Below are positions 1 to 5,495 of a DNA stretch of 5,707 nucleotides, in pieces. The position numbers and the translations under genes are program-made. The DNA lies in the NCBI GenBank assembly GCA_031260365.1, contig JAIRJY010000184.1, positions 1 to 5,707 on the forward strand, given 5' to 3'. Every line of letters starts with the position of its first letter. Position 1 is the first letter of the stretch. Under the pieces are notes generated by a model, which was given only the letters and a program-made list of their open reading frames with translations, had not been told where the DNA came from and did not search any database. The stretch comes from Nitrososphaerota archaeon. Its GTDB lineage: Archaea > Thermoproteota > Bathyarchaeia > Bathyarchaeales > Bathycorpusculaceae.

Positions 1-192
1 GTAAAACAAACACATATACCAACAACAGAGAACCTGTTTAAAAACCCGCTAAACACAAGTACAGCAACTGTTCCAAAGGGATCAGTTGAAAATTTATCTA
101 TAAACCAAGTTGTGTATAGGCAACCAAAGAATAAGCCGATAGATTTACTTGACATGCAAAAAAGAGATTATGAAGAAAAGAGCAAATGGTAA
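1..192 (+). CDS. C-terminal end of an unidentified protein (partial)
   Basis: Frame 1 is open from the first base to a TAA at 190-192, giving 63 residues. The start lies outside the window. The tail is polar, rich in Asn, Thr, Gln and Lys, with no membrane segment and no cysteine; it ends in a charged stretch (DMQKRDYEEKSKW). It reads like the flexible C-terminus of a larger soluble protein. It converges on the next gene, whose stop codon is only 4 nt away, leaving no room for separate terminators. Base use (A/C-rich coding strand) matches the other non-island genes. The family cannot be recognised from this part. Confidence 0.6.
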   Translation, partial: VKQTHIPTTENLFKNPLNTSTATVPKGSVENLSINQVVYRQPKNKPIDLLDMQKRDYEEKSKW

Positions 193-196
193 GAAC

Positions 197-1324
197 TCAA
201 GTCACATAAGCCATTTGTTTTGCTTGTTCCTGCTTGATTGAGGTAATTTCAGGCAGTATTTTTTTCACTTTTTCGCTGAAAAGTTTTGCGTAGTAACATG
301 CTTTTGCAGGATCAATTGTATTTAGATCAGTAGCTAAGTCATAGAATCTAAAAAGCTCTGAATCATCAAATAACTCGGTGACTTTTTTAACTGTATGAAT
401 ATCAAAATGCAATACTTTTGTTGGTGGCCAAAGGGCATGTATTCCAAGTTTTGCTCCTAGAGCCTCGTACGCAGTTTGAACTGCTACAAGGGCACTTGAT
501 TGTTTTAAGTACCGATCAGATAGTTTGAGTTGCCATTGGATGTAGGTGTCATTAATGTTGATTTCACGTTTTTTTCCTGCAAGTATGTCATTTTGAAAGT
601 TCTCTAACATTGGATCACAGGAGAAGAGCTCGGTATAGAAGTCTAATGTGTAACTTTCAACATCACATAATTTTATAGTTTCACTTGTTATCCAGCAGGC
701 TACTCGGTCTCCTTTCCACCTATGGTAGCAGTATATACTTGATAGTTTTGACAGGTAACCTTGTATTGTGTCGGTTAGGTTTTCTTTGGTTGTTGCTGTG
801 TGGAGGTGTTTTTCGGCATATTCGTAGATGATTTGGGGTACTTGATGAAATATTTCGGGGTTTTGGGCATCCATTTTCTCAAAAAGTGTCTGCCAAGGTT
901 TAGCGTCGTAATTCATTTTTTCGACAATTAGTTTGGAGGCATTGCGTAGTTTATCTTGAACTGGTTTGTCACATTTCATGCGTGCTAGTACGTAGTCGTG
1001 TATGATCCATGATGACCAGTCGTTGTGGTTGTGTGTGCGGAGGTATTTGGTGAATATTTCCTCGTGGGTTTGGTTGTTAAAATAGTATTTTCCGGGCATG
1101 TAGTGGTAGATTGCGTAGCGTTTGGCTTGGAGGATTTTCCAGTCGTTCTCGGGGTAGGTTTGGGTATGTCCGCATTGTGTGCAGGTGGTGGTTTTTGTTT
1201 GGTCGTTGAATGTGAGTTTGTTGTTTTTGTTTTTGCATTTGGTACACCAGTCATGGTTGTCGGTCCATAAGTTGTAGGCCCATTCTTCAGAGGTTGTGTC
1301 TTTTTGTTCCAAGTTAGTGCTCAT
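197..1324 (-). CDS. Zinc-ribbon protein with helical, HEPN-like C-terminal region, function unknown
   Basis: The protein has 375 residues. The ATG at 1324 is supported by GGAGG at 1333-1337, 8 nt upstream. Near the N-terminus two CxxC pairs (C27/C30 and C48/C51) form a plausible zinc ribbon, followed by a long, mostly helical body rich in Trp, Tyr and His, with no membrane segment or signal peptide. Residues about 262-360 resemble the HEPN fold by pattern: a helix with an AVQTAYEALGAKLG core, then a DIHTVKKVTEL segment, then two more helices. The catalytic RxxxxH motif of HEPN RNases is not apparent, so at most a non-catalytic HEPN is suggested. It may bind nucleic acid, but that is inference. 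The 5' third is strongly A/C-rich on the coding strand (Asn, Thr, Lys, Gln), which creates long spurious ORFs on both strands. It probably shares a transcript with the small ORF upstream. Confidence 0.85.
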   Translation of the reverse strand: MSTNLEQKDTTSEEWAYNLWTDNHDWCTKCKNKNNKLTFNDQTKTTTCTQCGHTQTYPENDWKILQAKRYAIYHYMPGKYYFNNQTHEEIFTKYLRTHNHNDWSSWIIHDYVLARMKCDKPVQDKLRNASKLIVEKMNYDAKPWQTLFEKMDAQNPEIFHQVPQIIYEYAEKHLHTATTKENLTDTIQGYLSKLSSIYCYHRWKGDRVACWITSETIKLCDVESYTLDFYTELFSCDPMLENFQNDILAGKKREININDTYIQWQLKLSDRYLKQSSALVAVQTAYEALGAKLGIHALWPPTKVLHFDIHTVKKVTELFDDSELFRFYDLATDLNTIDPAKACYYAKLFSEKVKKILPEITSIKQEQAKQMAYVT

Positions 1325-1332
1325 TTGCGTAG

Positions 1333-1337
1333 CCTCC
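1333..1337 (-). promoter_or_regulatory. Ribosome binding site (GGAGG)
   Basis: GGAGG on the minus strand lies 8 nt before the ATG of the 375-residue zinc-ribbon gene and fixes its start. It sits between the stop of the small upstream ORF and this gene. Confidence 0.75.
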
Positions 1338-1363
1338 AGTAGTGAATAGGGTTATTTTGGTTT

Positions 1364-1540
1364 TTAAACAGAGTGTACACCTTCATGTTTACTTAGTTGC
1401 ATGATTGCACTCCATACTGCTATATTTTCTAAGGGTTCAAATGCCTCTTGAATTGGACTCATTTTTTCTCTAAAGTTCATATATCCTGAAATTAAAAAGA
1501 GCTTCCTGTTATGAACTTTTAAAATCCTGTGCATCTGCAT
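1364..1540 (-). CDS. Small hypothetical protein (58 or 38 residues)
   Basis: An open frame on the minus strand ends at TAA 1364-1366, 39 nt before the zinc-ribbon gene. The first ATG, at 1540, gives 58 residues but has no Shine-Dalgarno sequence. An internal ATG at 1480 gives 38 residues (starting MNFREKMSPIQEAF) and follows AGGA, though the spacing of 3 nt is short. The predicted product is soluble and helical, with an amphipathic stretch around EPLENIAVWSAIMQLSKHEG that could be one helix of an HTH domain, but no family is recognisable. Its orientation and spacing suggest co-transcription with the zinc-ribbon gene. It could also be a decayed remnant of the sequence that once followed tnpB. 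Confidence 0.4.
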   Translation of the reverse strand: MQMHRILKVHNRKLFLISGYMNFREKMSPIQEAFEPLENIAVWSAIMQLSKHEGVHSV

Positions 1541-1548
1541 GTTATGGG

Positions 1549-2070
1549 TTATTTGAGGATTTTTTGTATGAGGGCATCTTCTTTTTCTAAGGTTAAGTCA
1601 AGGTACCTTGTAAAGGGTATAGCACACCAGTTTGGGGTTAAAAATATTTGTCCAATCTTCCAATACCCATTTTGTGTCTGCTCTACAAGGGTTTTTTGTG
1701 TGGGGGTTTTTGGAACCAGTTGTACCTGTGCTTTTTTGGATTGTTTGGTTGGGAAAACAAGTTTTTCATCTTCAATTTTTAATATTCTTGGGCTGATAAC
1801 TGCAAAACTGTATTTTAGCTCTTTGTTGGTTTGTGTTTTTGAGAGTCTTAGCATGTTATATGCGGTTAAGCTGCTTGTTTGTGCATGTTGACTGTTGTAG
1901 TTGCTCCAACTTTCTTTCCAAGCACTATAGAAGTGATTTCTAAATGCACTAAACGCTGTCGGTGTCTCTTTTACCTGATCGGTCCACCATTTAACCATGT
2001 TTGGAAAATGATTTAACAAACCATAAGCTTCACTATCTAGTTTACACGTAAAGATTTCGGAAAGCGTCAA
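1549..2070 (-). pseudogene. tnpB: TnpB-like (IS200/IS605) transposon nuclease, N-terminal fragment
   Basis: This 173-residue frame has the layout of the N-terminal half of archaeal TnpB proteins: a helical segment with a SQHAQTSSLTAYNMLRLS helix, then beta strands (SPRILKIEDEKLVFP, AQVQLVPKTPTQKTLVEQ) and a GYWKIGQIFLTP strand resembling the end of the wedge-like domain. Full-length TnpB is usually about 350-450 residues, and the RuvC domain with its catalytic Asp/Glu/Asp and the zinc finger should follow. Here the frame stops at 1549 just before the RuvC region, and nothing matching RuvC or the TnpB zinc finger is found downstream. The only start is TTG at 2070 without a Shine-Dalgarno; an in-frame TGA lies 15 nt upstream (2083-2085). 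The 5' end therefore also looks lost, close to the edge of the foreign block. RNA-guided nuclease activity is not expected. The assignment rests on pattern recognition, not on a search. Confidence 0.55.
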
Positions 2071-2085
2071 TTTATAGTTTAATCA

Positions 2086-2338
2086 CTAAAATAAGCGTGG
2101 GTTTCTTAATTTAAAGTAGAGAAAAGGTCGCCATTTAAAATTTTGTTCTGTGCCTGAATGGCTGTGTAGCAGGGTTTTTCAACGCCACTACTTCCATCTC
2201 TTCTCTTTTTTCATGGCCGTCACTTTTTCTCTGGTTTTAGTGCAATTAATTTCGCCATTTTTTACCAGAAGGGAACCCCACTCAGCCGTTTCATTTAAGG
2301 ACGGTACGGCGATAAAGTCGTGAACCGCTTGAAAAGCT
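2086..2338 (-). other. Gene-free stretch with start-less open frames, probable bacterial mobile-element debris
   Basis: No complete gene is visible. On the minus strand one frame is open from about 2400 to a TAG at 2188-2190 and reads like real protein at its end (VPSLNETAEWGSLLV, then a Lys-rich tail), but it runs through the terminator hairpin and has no start except a late ATG at 2214. A second 20-residue frame (2135-2197, starting MEVVALKNPATQ) overlaps its stop. From memory, similar strings occur in intergenic parts of Firmicutes integrative elements; this cannot be verified here. The composition differs from the flanking A/C-rich archaeal-type genes. Confidence 0.35.
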
Positions 2339-2374
2339 AAAGCCCCACGGGAGCGGTTGCTCTGGTGGGGCTTT
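2339..2374 (-). terminator. Intrinsic hairpin terminator of the 518-residue gene
   Basis: The arms AAAGCCCCAC (2339-2348) and GTGGGGCTTT (2365-2374) pair perfectly over 10 bp. Inside lie a G/G mismatch, a G-U pair and a further GAGC/GCTC stem around a GGTT loop. On the minus strand it begins 34 nt after the stop codon and is followed by a T-rich stretch (TTTAGCTTTT). On the plus strand it is also followed by four T, so it may work both ways. This is a typical bacterial rho-independent terminator and supports a bacterial origin for this block. Confidence 0.8.
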
Positions 2375-2407
2375 TCCCAAATACACAGAGACAGAGCGCC
2401 CTATTTA

Positions 2408-3964
2408 TCATGAATGCATTATGTTTGCAGCAAGCCCAAAAAAGCCAGCAATTGTAGCTAGCTCTGACAGTTTTGTTACTATGCCGCCAACAACCTTGCC
2501 CGCTCCCAGCATGAATCCCTTGAATTTGCTCTTGCATTCAGATTTGGCCGCTTCATCTTTATTCTGTGTTGCGACAAAAGCCTCTTTGACAAGCGATATC
2601 AATGCTTCCCTGTACTCTTTTTCGACATCGGTAAAGCTGTTAATTATTTCGACAGCCTTTTCCGTTTCAGTTTCAAATTTTTCACTCGTTATTGCTCCTG
2701 AGTAAACTGTGACATTGCTGTTCGCTATATAGCCCGACACAACGCCTGTATTGCGCTCAATGTTAAAAGTGTTGCTTGTAATCGGTCTATTGGCATCCGT
2801 GTGTTCCTGATTGATTTTCTTCGCCATGTCCGTTGCCTCCTTTAAAATTATTTTGAGCGGTTTATCCGCTTTTATTAAGTCAACAATTACTGCTATCAAT
2901 CTCACAATTTCCCTATCTGATAATCCTTCAATGTCGACTGCCTGTGCATCCTGCAATTTATCTTGCCATATTACAAGGCATGGAAGTTTTCCCGGCAAAT
3001 CTTTAGGAGCCATGCGCATACCATTTTTTATGGCGTATCCAGATGAACCGAAGTCCTCTTCACTATAATAAATGTCCAAGTGATTGCCCGACATCGTATG
3101 TAGGTCAACCCAGTTTTTCTTTATAAATTTCTTGAATGCATCACCATCGGAAGCAAGCGGCAAAAAGAAACAGCGAAATGGAATAGTCTCATTCGAATAT
3201 CTATCATAGATATACCCGAGGCTTTTCATTTTATCAGCCTGTGTATGTGTCAGTACAGCTACAAGTTTTTTCCCAAGAGATACCGTATCGCTTTGTTTGA
3301 AAGACTTCACCAATTTCGTCTTGTCATCTGAATGACGGTTTGCAAACTTGCAATAATCGTCTGCAATATTTTCAAATAACGATAAGGGCATTTTGTTCAG
3401 GTTGATAGGGTTACCGATATTTAGCATGAGCCACTCTAAAAAGTCAATTTCCAGCGACAAGTCAGTTCCGAGCATTGTCATGAACTCCAAAACAAAAGGT
3501 TCGTTTCTTTGCTCGAAATAGAAAACTACGCTGTCCGCAAGGGCTTTCGGCGTAATTTTCTCTTGTGAGAGGAGTTCATTTGAGTTTTCTCCATAATAAC
3601 GGTGAATGAAACGGTCGAAAGCTCTCTCAGCTTCTGGGTGATGAAAGCAATGATGAAGAAAATATCGAAGTTCTTTAGGATGTGCTCTATGTAAATGATT
3701 CATTTCTTCCAAAAAGAAAGGATGGCAATCCTTGTTACAATACTCATCGAGTTCTTTGCTATCGATAAAACTGTGCAACATTCCTCGCAGGGAGGGGCGT
3801 CCACCTTGCAGGTACTCTTCAGCAAATCTTCTTAAAACACCGCTATATTCACCATTGTAAATCAAATCGAACATATCGGCATAGTTTTCACCGTGTTGCT
3901 GTGTAGCGCGGCTTTTAAGCCACTCGCAAAAATCCAGTACTATCATACTCGGTAATGCGTTCAT
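2408..3964 (-). CDS. Large multidomain protein of unknown function, possibly defence-related
   Basis: The protein has 518 residues. The ATG at 3964 is supported by GGAGGG 7 nt upstream. Regions seen: residues 1-225 are mostly helical, with a His/Cys-rich stretch around 75-125 (HLHRAHPKELRYFLHHCFHH); about 228-385 is mixed alpha/beta, with strands PFRCFFLPLA and LPCLVIWQD, a SGNHLDIYYSEEDF segment, and a helix after EGLSDREIVRLIAVIVDLI; 395-425 is a short polar/beta linker (NTFNIERNTGVVSGYIANSN); 426-480 is a charged helical part; 484-516 is glycine-rich and hydrophobic and could insert in a membrane. The beta-rich linker followed by a helical bundle and hydrophobic tail recalls C-terminal parts of bacterial STAND-associated and pentapeptide-repeat proteins. 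No nucleotide-binding P-loop, TIR or nuclease motif is visible. It stands alone with its own terminator. Style and signals look bacterial (Firmicutes-like), unlike its neighbours. A role in phage defence or signalling is inference only. Confidence 0.85.
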   Translation of the reverse strand: MNALPSMIVLDFCEWLKSRATQQHGENYADMFDLIYNGEYSGVLRRFAEEYLQGGRPSLRGMLHSFIDSKELDEYCNKDCHPFFLEEMNHLHRAHPKELRYFLHHCFHHPEAERAFDRFIHRYYGENSNELLSQEKITPKALADSVVFYFEQRNEPFVLEFMTMLGTDLSLEIDFLEWLMLNIGNPINLNKMPLSLFENIADDYCKFANRHSDDKTKLVKSFKQSDTVSLGKKLVAVLTHTQADKMKSLGYIYDRYSNETIPFRCFFLPLASDGDAFKKFIKKNWVDLHTMSGNHLDIYYSEEDFGSSGYAIKNGMRMAPKDLPGKLPCLVIWQDKLQDAQAVDIEGLSDREIVRLIAVIVDLIKADKPLKIILKEATDMAKKINQEHTDANRPITSNTFNIERNTGVVSGYIANSNVTVYSGAITSEKFETETEKAVEIINSFTDVEKEYREALISLVKEAFVATQNKDEAAKSECKSKFKGFMLGAGKVVGGIVTKLSELATIAGFFGLAANIMHS

Positions 3965-3971
3965 TTACATA

Positions 3972-3977
3972 CCCTCC
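3972..3977 (-). promoter_or_regulatory. Strong ribosome binding site (GGAGGG)
   Basis: GGAGGG on the minus strand lies 7 nt before the ATG of the 518-residue gene and decides its start. Confidence 0.8.
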
Positions 3978-4082
3978 ATTTATTCCTTTAATTGCGGCCA
4001 ATTTGCGTTGAGTCTCCTCTATGCCACCAGCATGGGAGTCTTTACACTCCTTTTGGCTGTTTTCTTTGGGAATAGACGTAAA

Positions 4083-4112
4083 TGCACACCTCATGCACCC
4101 TTTGCACACCCC
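4083..4112. repeat. Three TGCAC(AC)CC units in near-tandem
   Basis: TGCACACC (4083-4090), TGCACCC (4094-4100) and TGCACACCCC (4103-4112) follow each other at 11 and 9 nt, about one helical turn apart, some 120-150 nt upstream of the start of the 518-residue gene. They might be an operator, or simply a low-complexity stretch. Confidence 0.35.
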
Positions 4113-4313
4113 TTTTTCGCCGTTCCCGACCTTTCCTTAAATTGTATCAATCTCAACGTGATTATTTCGAGAAATTGTGTGTATTCAGCTCGCCAATATT
4201 TTTAAACGTTTACCTGCAAAAACCTTACAGGCATAAAAAATTAAGAACGATATCTGTTGGATACTTAAATTAATTCTACTGTCAACAGTTATAGAAATAG
4301 ACAAACAACAAAA

Positions 4314-4332
4314 CTCGCACTATCAGTGCGAG
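4314..4332 (-). terminator. Perfect 8-bp hairpin, possible leftward terminator
   Basis: CTCGCACT and AGTGCGAG pair perfectly around a 3-nt loop. Read on the minus strand it is followed by TTTTGTTGTTTG, which fits an intrinsic terminator for leftward transcription; on the plus strand it is followed by A-rich sequence and would not terminate. No leftward gene lies directly to its right, so an operator or structural role is equally possible. Confidence 0.35.
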
Positions 4333-4458
4333 AAATACAAAAAAATAAAACATCACAATTTTGTCACCAATAATGGCAGAAATACAGGTTATCAGCTATT
4401 TTGCAACCTTACACAGACTAAAACAACCTGACAGATTTTGTTAAACGGTTAAATCGCC

Positions 4459-4476
4459 TTTAAAAATTTCTATAAA
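4459..4476 (+). promoter_or_regulatory. Candidate TATA box(es) of the membrane-protein operon
   Basis: TTTAAAAA (4459-4466) and TATAAA (4471-4476) lie 21-38 nt before the ATG at 4497. With archaeal spacing of about 25 nt, the first would start transcription a few bases before the ATG and the second almost on it, fitting a leaderless or near-leaderless mRNA. In so A/T-rich a region chance matches are common. Confidence 0.35.
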
Positions 4477-4496
4477 CTCTATTTTTAGGTCTCTAT

Positions 4497-4652
4497 ATGA
4501 ATAATAGCATACGTAAAAAACTCTCTAAATGTAAAATACTGACAGCCATTTCCGATTTTTTTAGCAAATACTTCCGCAGGGTCAAAACAGCATTCAAAAT
4601 ACGCTCAACCGCAAGTTCTATTTCGAAAACAAAAGAAGCAGAGGAGGACTAA
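4497..4652 (+). CDS. Small basic protein, first gene of the operon (51 residues)
   Basis: The frame ATG 4497 to TAA 4650-4652 encodes 51 residues, very rich in Lys, Arg and Ser, with an aromatic helix in the middle (ISDFFSKYFRRVKTAF) and an acidic end (KEAEED). It has no membrane segment; the amphipathic basic helix could bind nucleic acid or lie on a membrane surface. Its last codons contain the GAGGAGG ribosome binding site of the next gene, whose ATG follows 4 nt after the stop, so the two are probably translationally coupled. Upstream there is only a weak AGGT. The family is not recognised; it could be a leader ORF. Confidence 0.5.
   Translation: MNNSIRKKLSKCKILTAISDFFSKYFRRVKTAFKIRSTASSISKTKEAEED
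4641..4647 (+). promoter_or_regulatory. Ribosome binding site (GAGGAGG) inside the preceding ORF
   Basis: GAGGAGG ends 9 nt before the ATG at 4657 and lies within the last codons of the 51-residue ORF. It supports the start of the 131-residue protein and suggests coupling of the two genes. Confidence 0.75.
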
Positions 4653-4656
4653 AAAA

Positions 4657-5052
4657 ATGACTTTAACGCTAACACTGTTTCTTTCCACCATTCTAAACTC
4701 AAGCACATTGCCCGCTCTTATTGCATTAATTACTACTACATTGGTTGTTTATCGGTCTTTGCCTCTGGTTAGGGCTGAGGGTCCTGAGGAGCAGGCGAGA
4801 GCACAGAAAGTTTTGGTAGGTTGCGTTATTGCGGGTGTGCTTATGGCTGTGGCGAAGCCTGTGGCGTTTTGGGTTACAGGCTGGAATGTGACAACGATGC
4901 AAGCAGGTCTGCCTACCGAATTGATCAGTGCAGTTGATAATCTTTTGCAGCTACTCATGTACATAGGCGTCGTAGTCGTCATTGCCGGACTCATCTATGG
5001 CGGAATCCAATTAAGCCGTACAAACCCAAAAACTACGGCTACCTGTAACTAA
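4657..5052 (+). CDS. Small three-helix membrane protein, VirB2/T4SS-pilin-like candidate
   Basis: This 131-residue protein has hydrophobic segments at about 16-36, 52-74 and 97-118. The first could be a signal peptide or a membrane anchor. The stretch EGPEEQARAQKVLVGCVIAG followed by a helix, and the last helix ending in VVVVIAGLIYGGIQLS, resemble the small pilin subunits of type IV secretion systems, in which a Gly-Gly motif closes one helix and a short charged loop joins the two. A Lys/Thr-rich tail ends in Cys-Asn. In such systems the pilin forms the conjugative filament in the membrane. The neighbouring small membrane proteins fit a conjugation or secretion cluster, but no VirB4 or VirD4 ATPase is in the window. 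The assignment is by pattern only; another small membrane protein family is possible. Confidence 0.8.
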   Translation: MTLTLTLFLSTILNSSTLPALIALITTTLVVYRSLPLVRAEGPEEQARAQKVLVGCVIAGVLMAVAKPVAFWVTGWNVTTMQAGLPTELISAVDNLLQLLMYIGVVVVIAGLIYGGIQLSRTNPKTTATCN

Positions 5053-5058
5053 ACCACA

Positions 5059-5494
5059 ATGTCGCTCAAAGAACTACTATCCCTTATGGTAGTTATTCCC
5101 CTCTTTCTTTTTTTGTCTGCTATTTTTCCCCAAACACATTCACTGTTTATTGTAGGGTGGGTTGCTTTGCTTAGGGTTCGATGTACACTCAACCTACAGA
5201 TTTTATCTTGAAAACCCCGATCAATTTCGGAGCAATGAGCGCAACAAACTGTTTGTGTGGCTTACAGAAAAAGTTGGTTTCAAAAAAGCCACCCTACTTT
5301 TCCTAATAGTGATTGAAGTCCCTCTGTTGTTATTCTTTGCGTTTCTACCCCTACAAATACTACACACCTACATGTTTCCCAACACACCAAATCACCTAGT
5401 GTGTATTATGGCAAGTTTTGGCATATCTGCAGCGGGTCACTTACAGGCAGCCCTCAAAAATACAAAATATACCTCAAAAAAAACCACTTGTTAG
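5059..5494 (+). CDS. Four-helix membrane protein split by a +1 frameshift
   Basis: The first frame runs from ATG 5059 to TGA 5209-5211; the second is open from before 5162 to TAG 5492-5494. A +1 shift at CTT AGG G (5170-5176) joins 38 and 106 residues into one 144-residue protein with membrane segments at about 4-24, 29-43, 76-97 and 112-130. The junction reads WVALL/GFDVHSTYRFYL. The D-x2-ST motif (D41, S44, T45) and E-x-N (E60, N62) resemble the DUF5658-type membrane family, weakly. The second frame has no good start of its own: its only early one is TTG 5162 with no usable Shine-Dalgarno, and it would lack the first helix. The gene begins 6 nt after the pilin-like gene and has no clear RBS, so it is probably coupled. 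It may use programmed recoding, be a recent pseudogene, or contain a sequencing error. Confidence 0.65.
5072..5094 (+). repeat. 9-bp hairpin just inside the start of the membrane gene
   Basis: AACTACTAT (5072-5080) pairs with ATGGTAGTT (5086-5094) through nine pairs, one of them U-G, around the 5-nt loop CCCTT. It starts 10 nt after the ATG at 5059-5061, where it could slow or limit initiation. It lies about 75 nt before the frameshift site, too far to act as its stimulator directly. Confidence 0.5.
5170..5176 (+). other. Candidate +1 ribosomal frameshift site, CTT AGG G
   Basis: In the upstream frame the codons are TTG CTT AGG GTT. If the leucine tRNA slips from CTT (5170-5172) to TTA (5171-5173), decoding continues with GGG at 5174 in the second frame. 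CUU AGG is the core of the yeast Ty1 +1 site (CUU AGG C); here the seventh base is G. An SD-like AGGGTGGG lies at 5154-5161, 8 nt before the CTT. Whether it works in this host is unknown. Confidence 0.4.
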
Positions 5495-5495
5495 C

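Larger units (their letters stand above)
3915..4136 (-). other. Doubtful short open frame upstream of and overlapping the 518-residue gene
   Basis: A minus-strand frame is open from just after a TAA at 4137-4139 to a stop at 3915, overlapping the first 50 nt of the 518-residue gene in another frame. It includes a Cys-rich part (VCKGCMRC, C-x2-C-x2-C) and a tail EETQRKLAAIKGINGG. Possible starts are GTG at 4109 or an internal ATG, none with a properly spaced Shine-Dalgarno. It may be the 3' remnant of a gene cut at the edge of the foreign block, a leader peptide, or chance. The strong RBS of the main gene lies inside it. Confidence 0.2.
4140..4496. other. A/T-rich intergenic region with several dyads
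   Basis: No convincing gene is seen on either strand. The stretch separates the leftward foreign block from the rightward operon. It holds a perfect palindrome TAAACGTTTA (4203-4212), an imperfect inverted repeat (4213-4231, CCTGCAA/TTACAGG), ACTGT-CA-ACAGT (4278-4289), a perfect 8-bp hairpin (4314-4332), a 9-bp direct repeat AACCTTACA (4221-4229 and 4405-4413), and three AGAAATA words (4293, 4331, 4378). It may hold the divergent promoters, or an origin or operator; no known origin motif is recognised. Confidence 0.5.

Noticed and set aside
985..1270. Long open frames on both strands (89 and 81 residues) inside the zinc-ribbon gene
   Set aside because: They are shadows of the A/C-rich coding strand of that gene; the products are low-complexity (Thr/Pro or Val/Gly/Phe) and have no RBS.
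1529..1891. Plus-strand frame of 120 residues opposite the tnpB fragment
   Set aside because: It is antisense to a better-supported coding frame; its Cys/Phe/Val-rich translation is typical of a shadow.
2337..2537. Minus-strand 66-residue frame ending in the terminator hairpin
   Set aside because: It overlaps the end of the 518-residue gene in another frame and its last codons are the hairpin itself; this is a common false ORF around such terminators.
2421..3068. Plus-strand frames of 94 and 85 residues inside the 518-residue gene
   Set aside because: They are antisense shadows without RBS and with Ser/Ala/Leu-rich translations.
4280..4285. Perfect minus-strand TTGACA, a possible bacterial -35 box for the 518-residue gene
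   Set aside because: No good -10 box follows at 16-18 nt (only TATCCA), it is part of a small palindrome, and it lies over 300 nt from the gene.
4293..4384. Three AGAAATA words considered as iterons
   Set aside because: The words are short, spaced irregularly (38 and 47 nt), and expected by chance in A-rich DNA.
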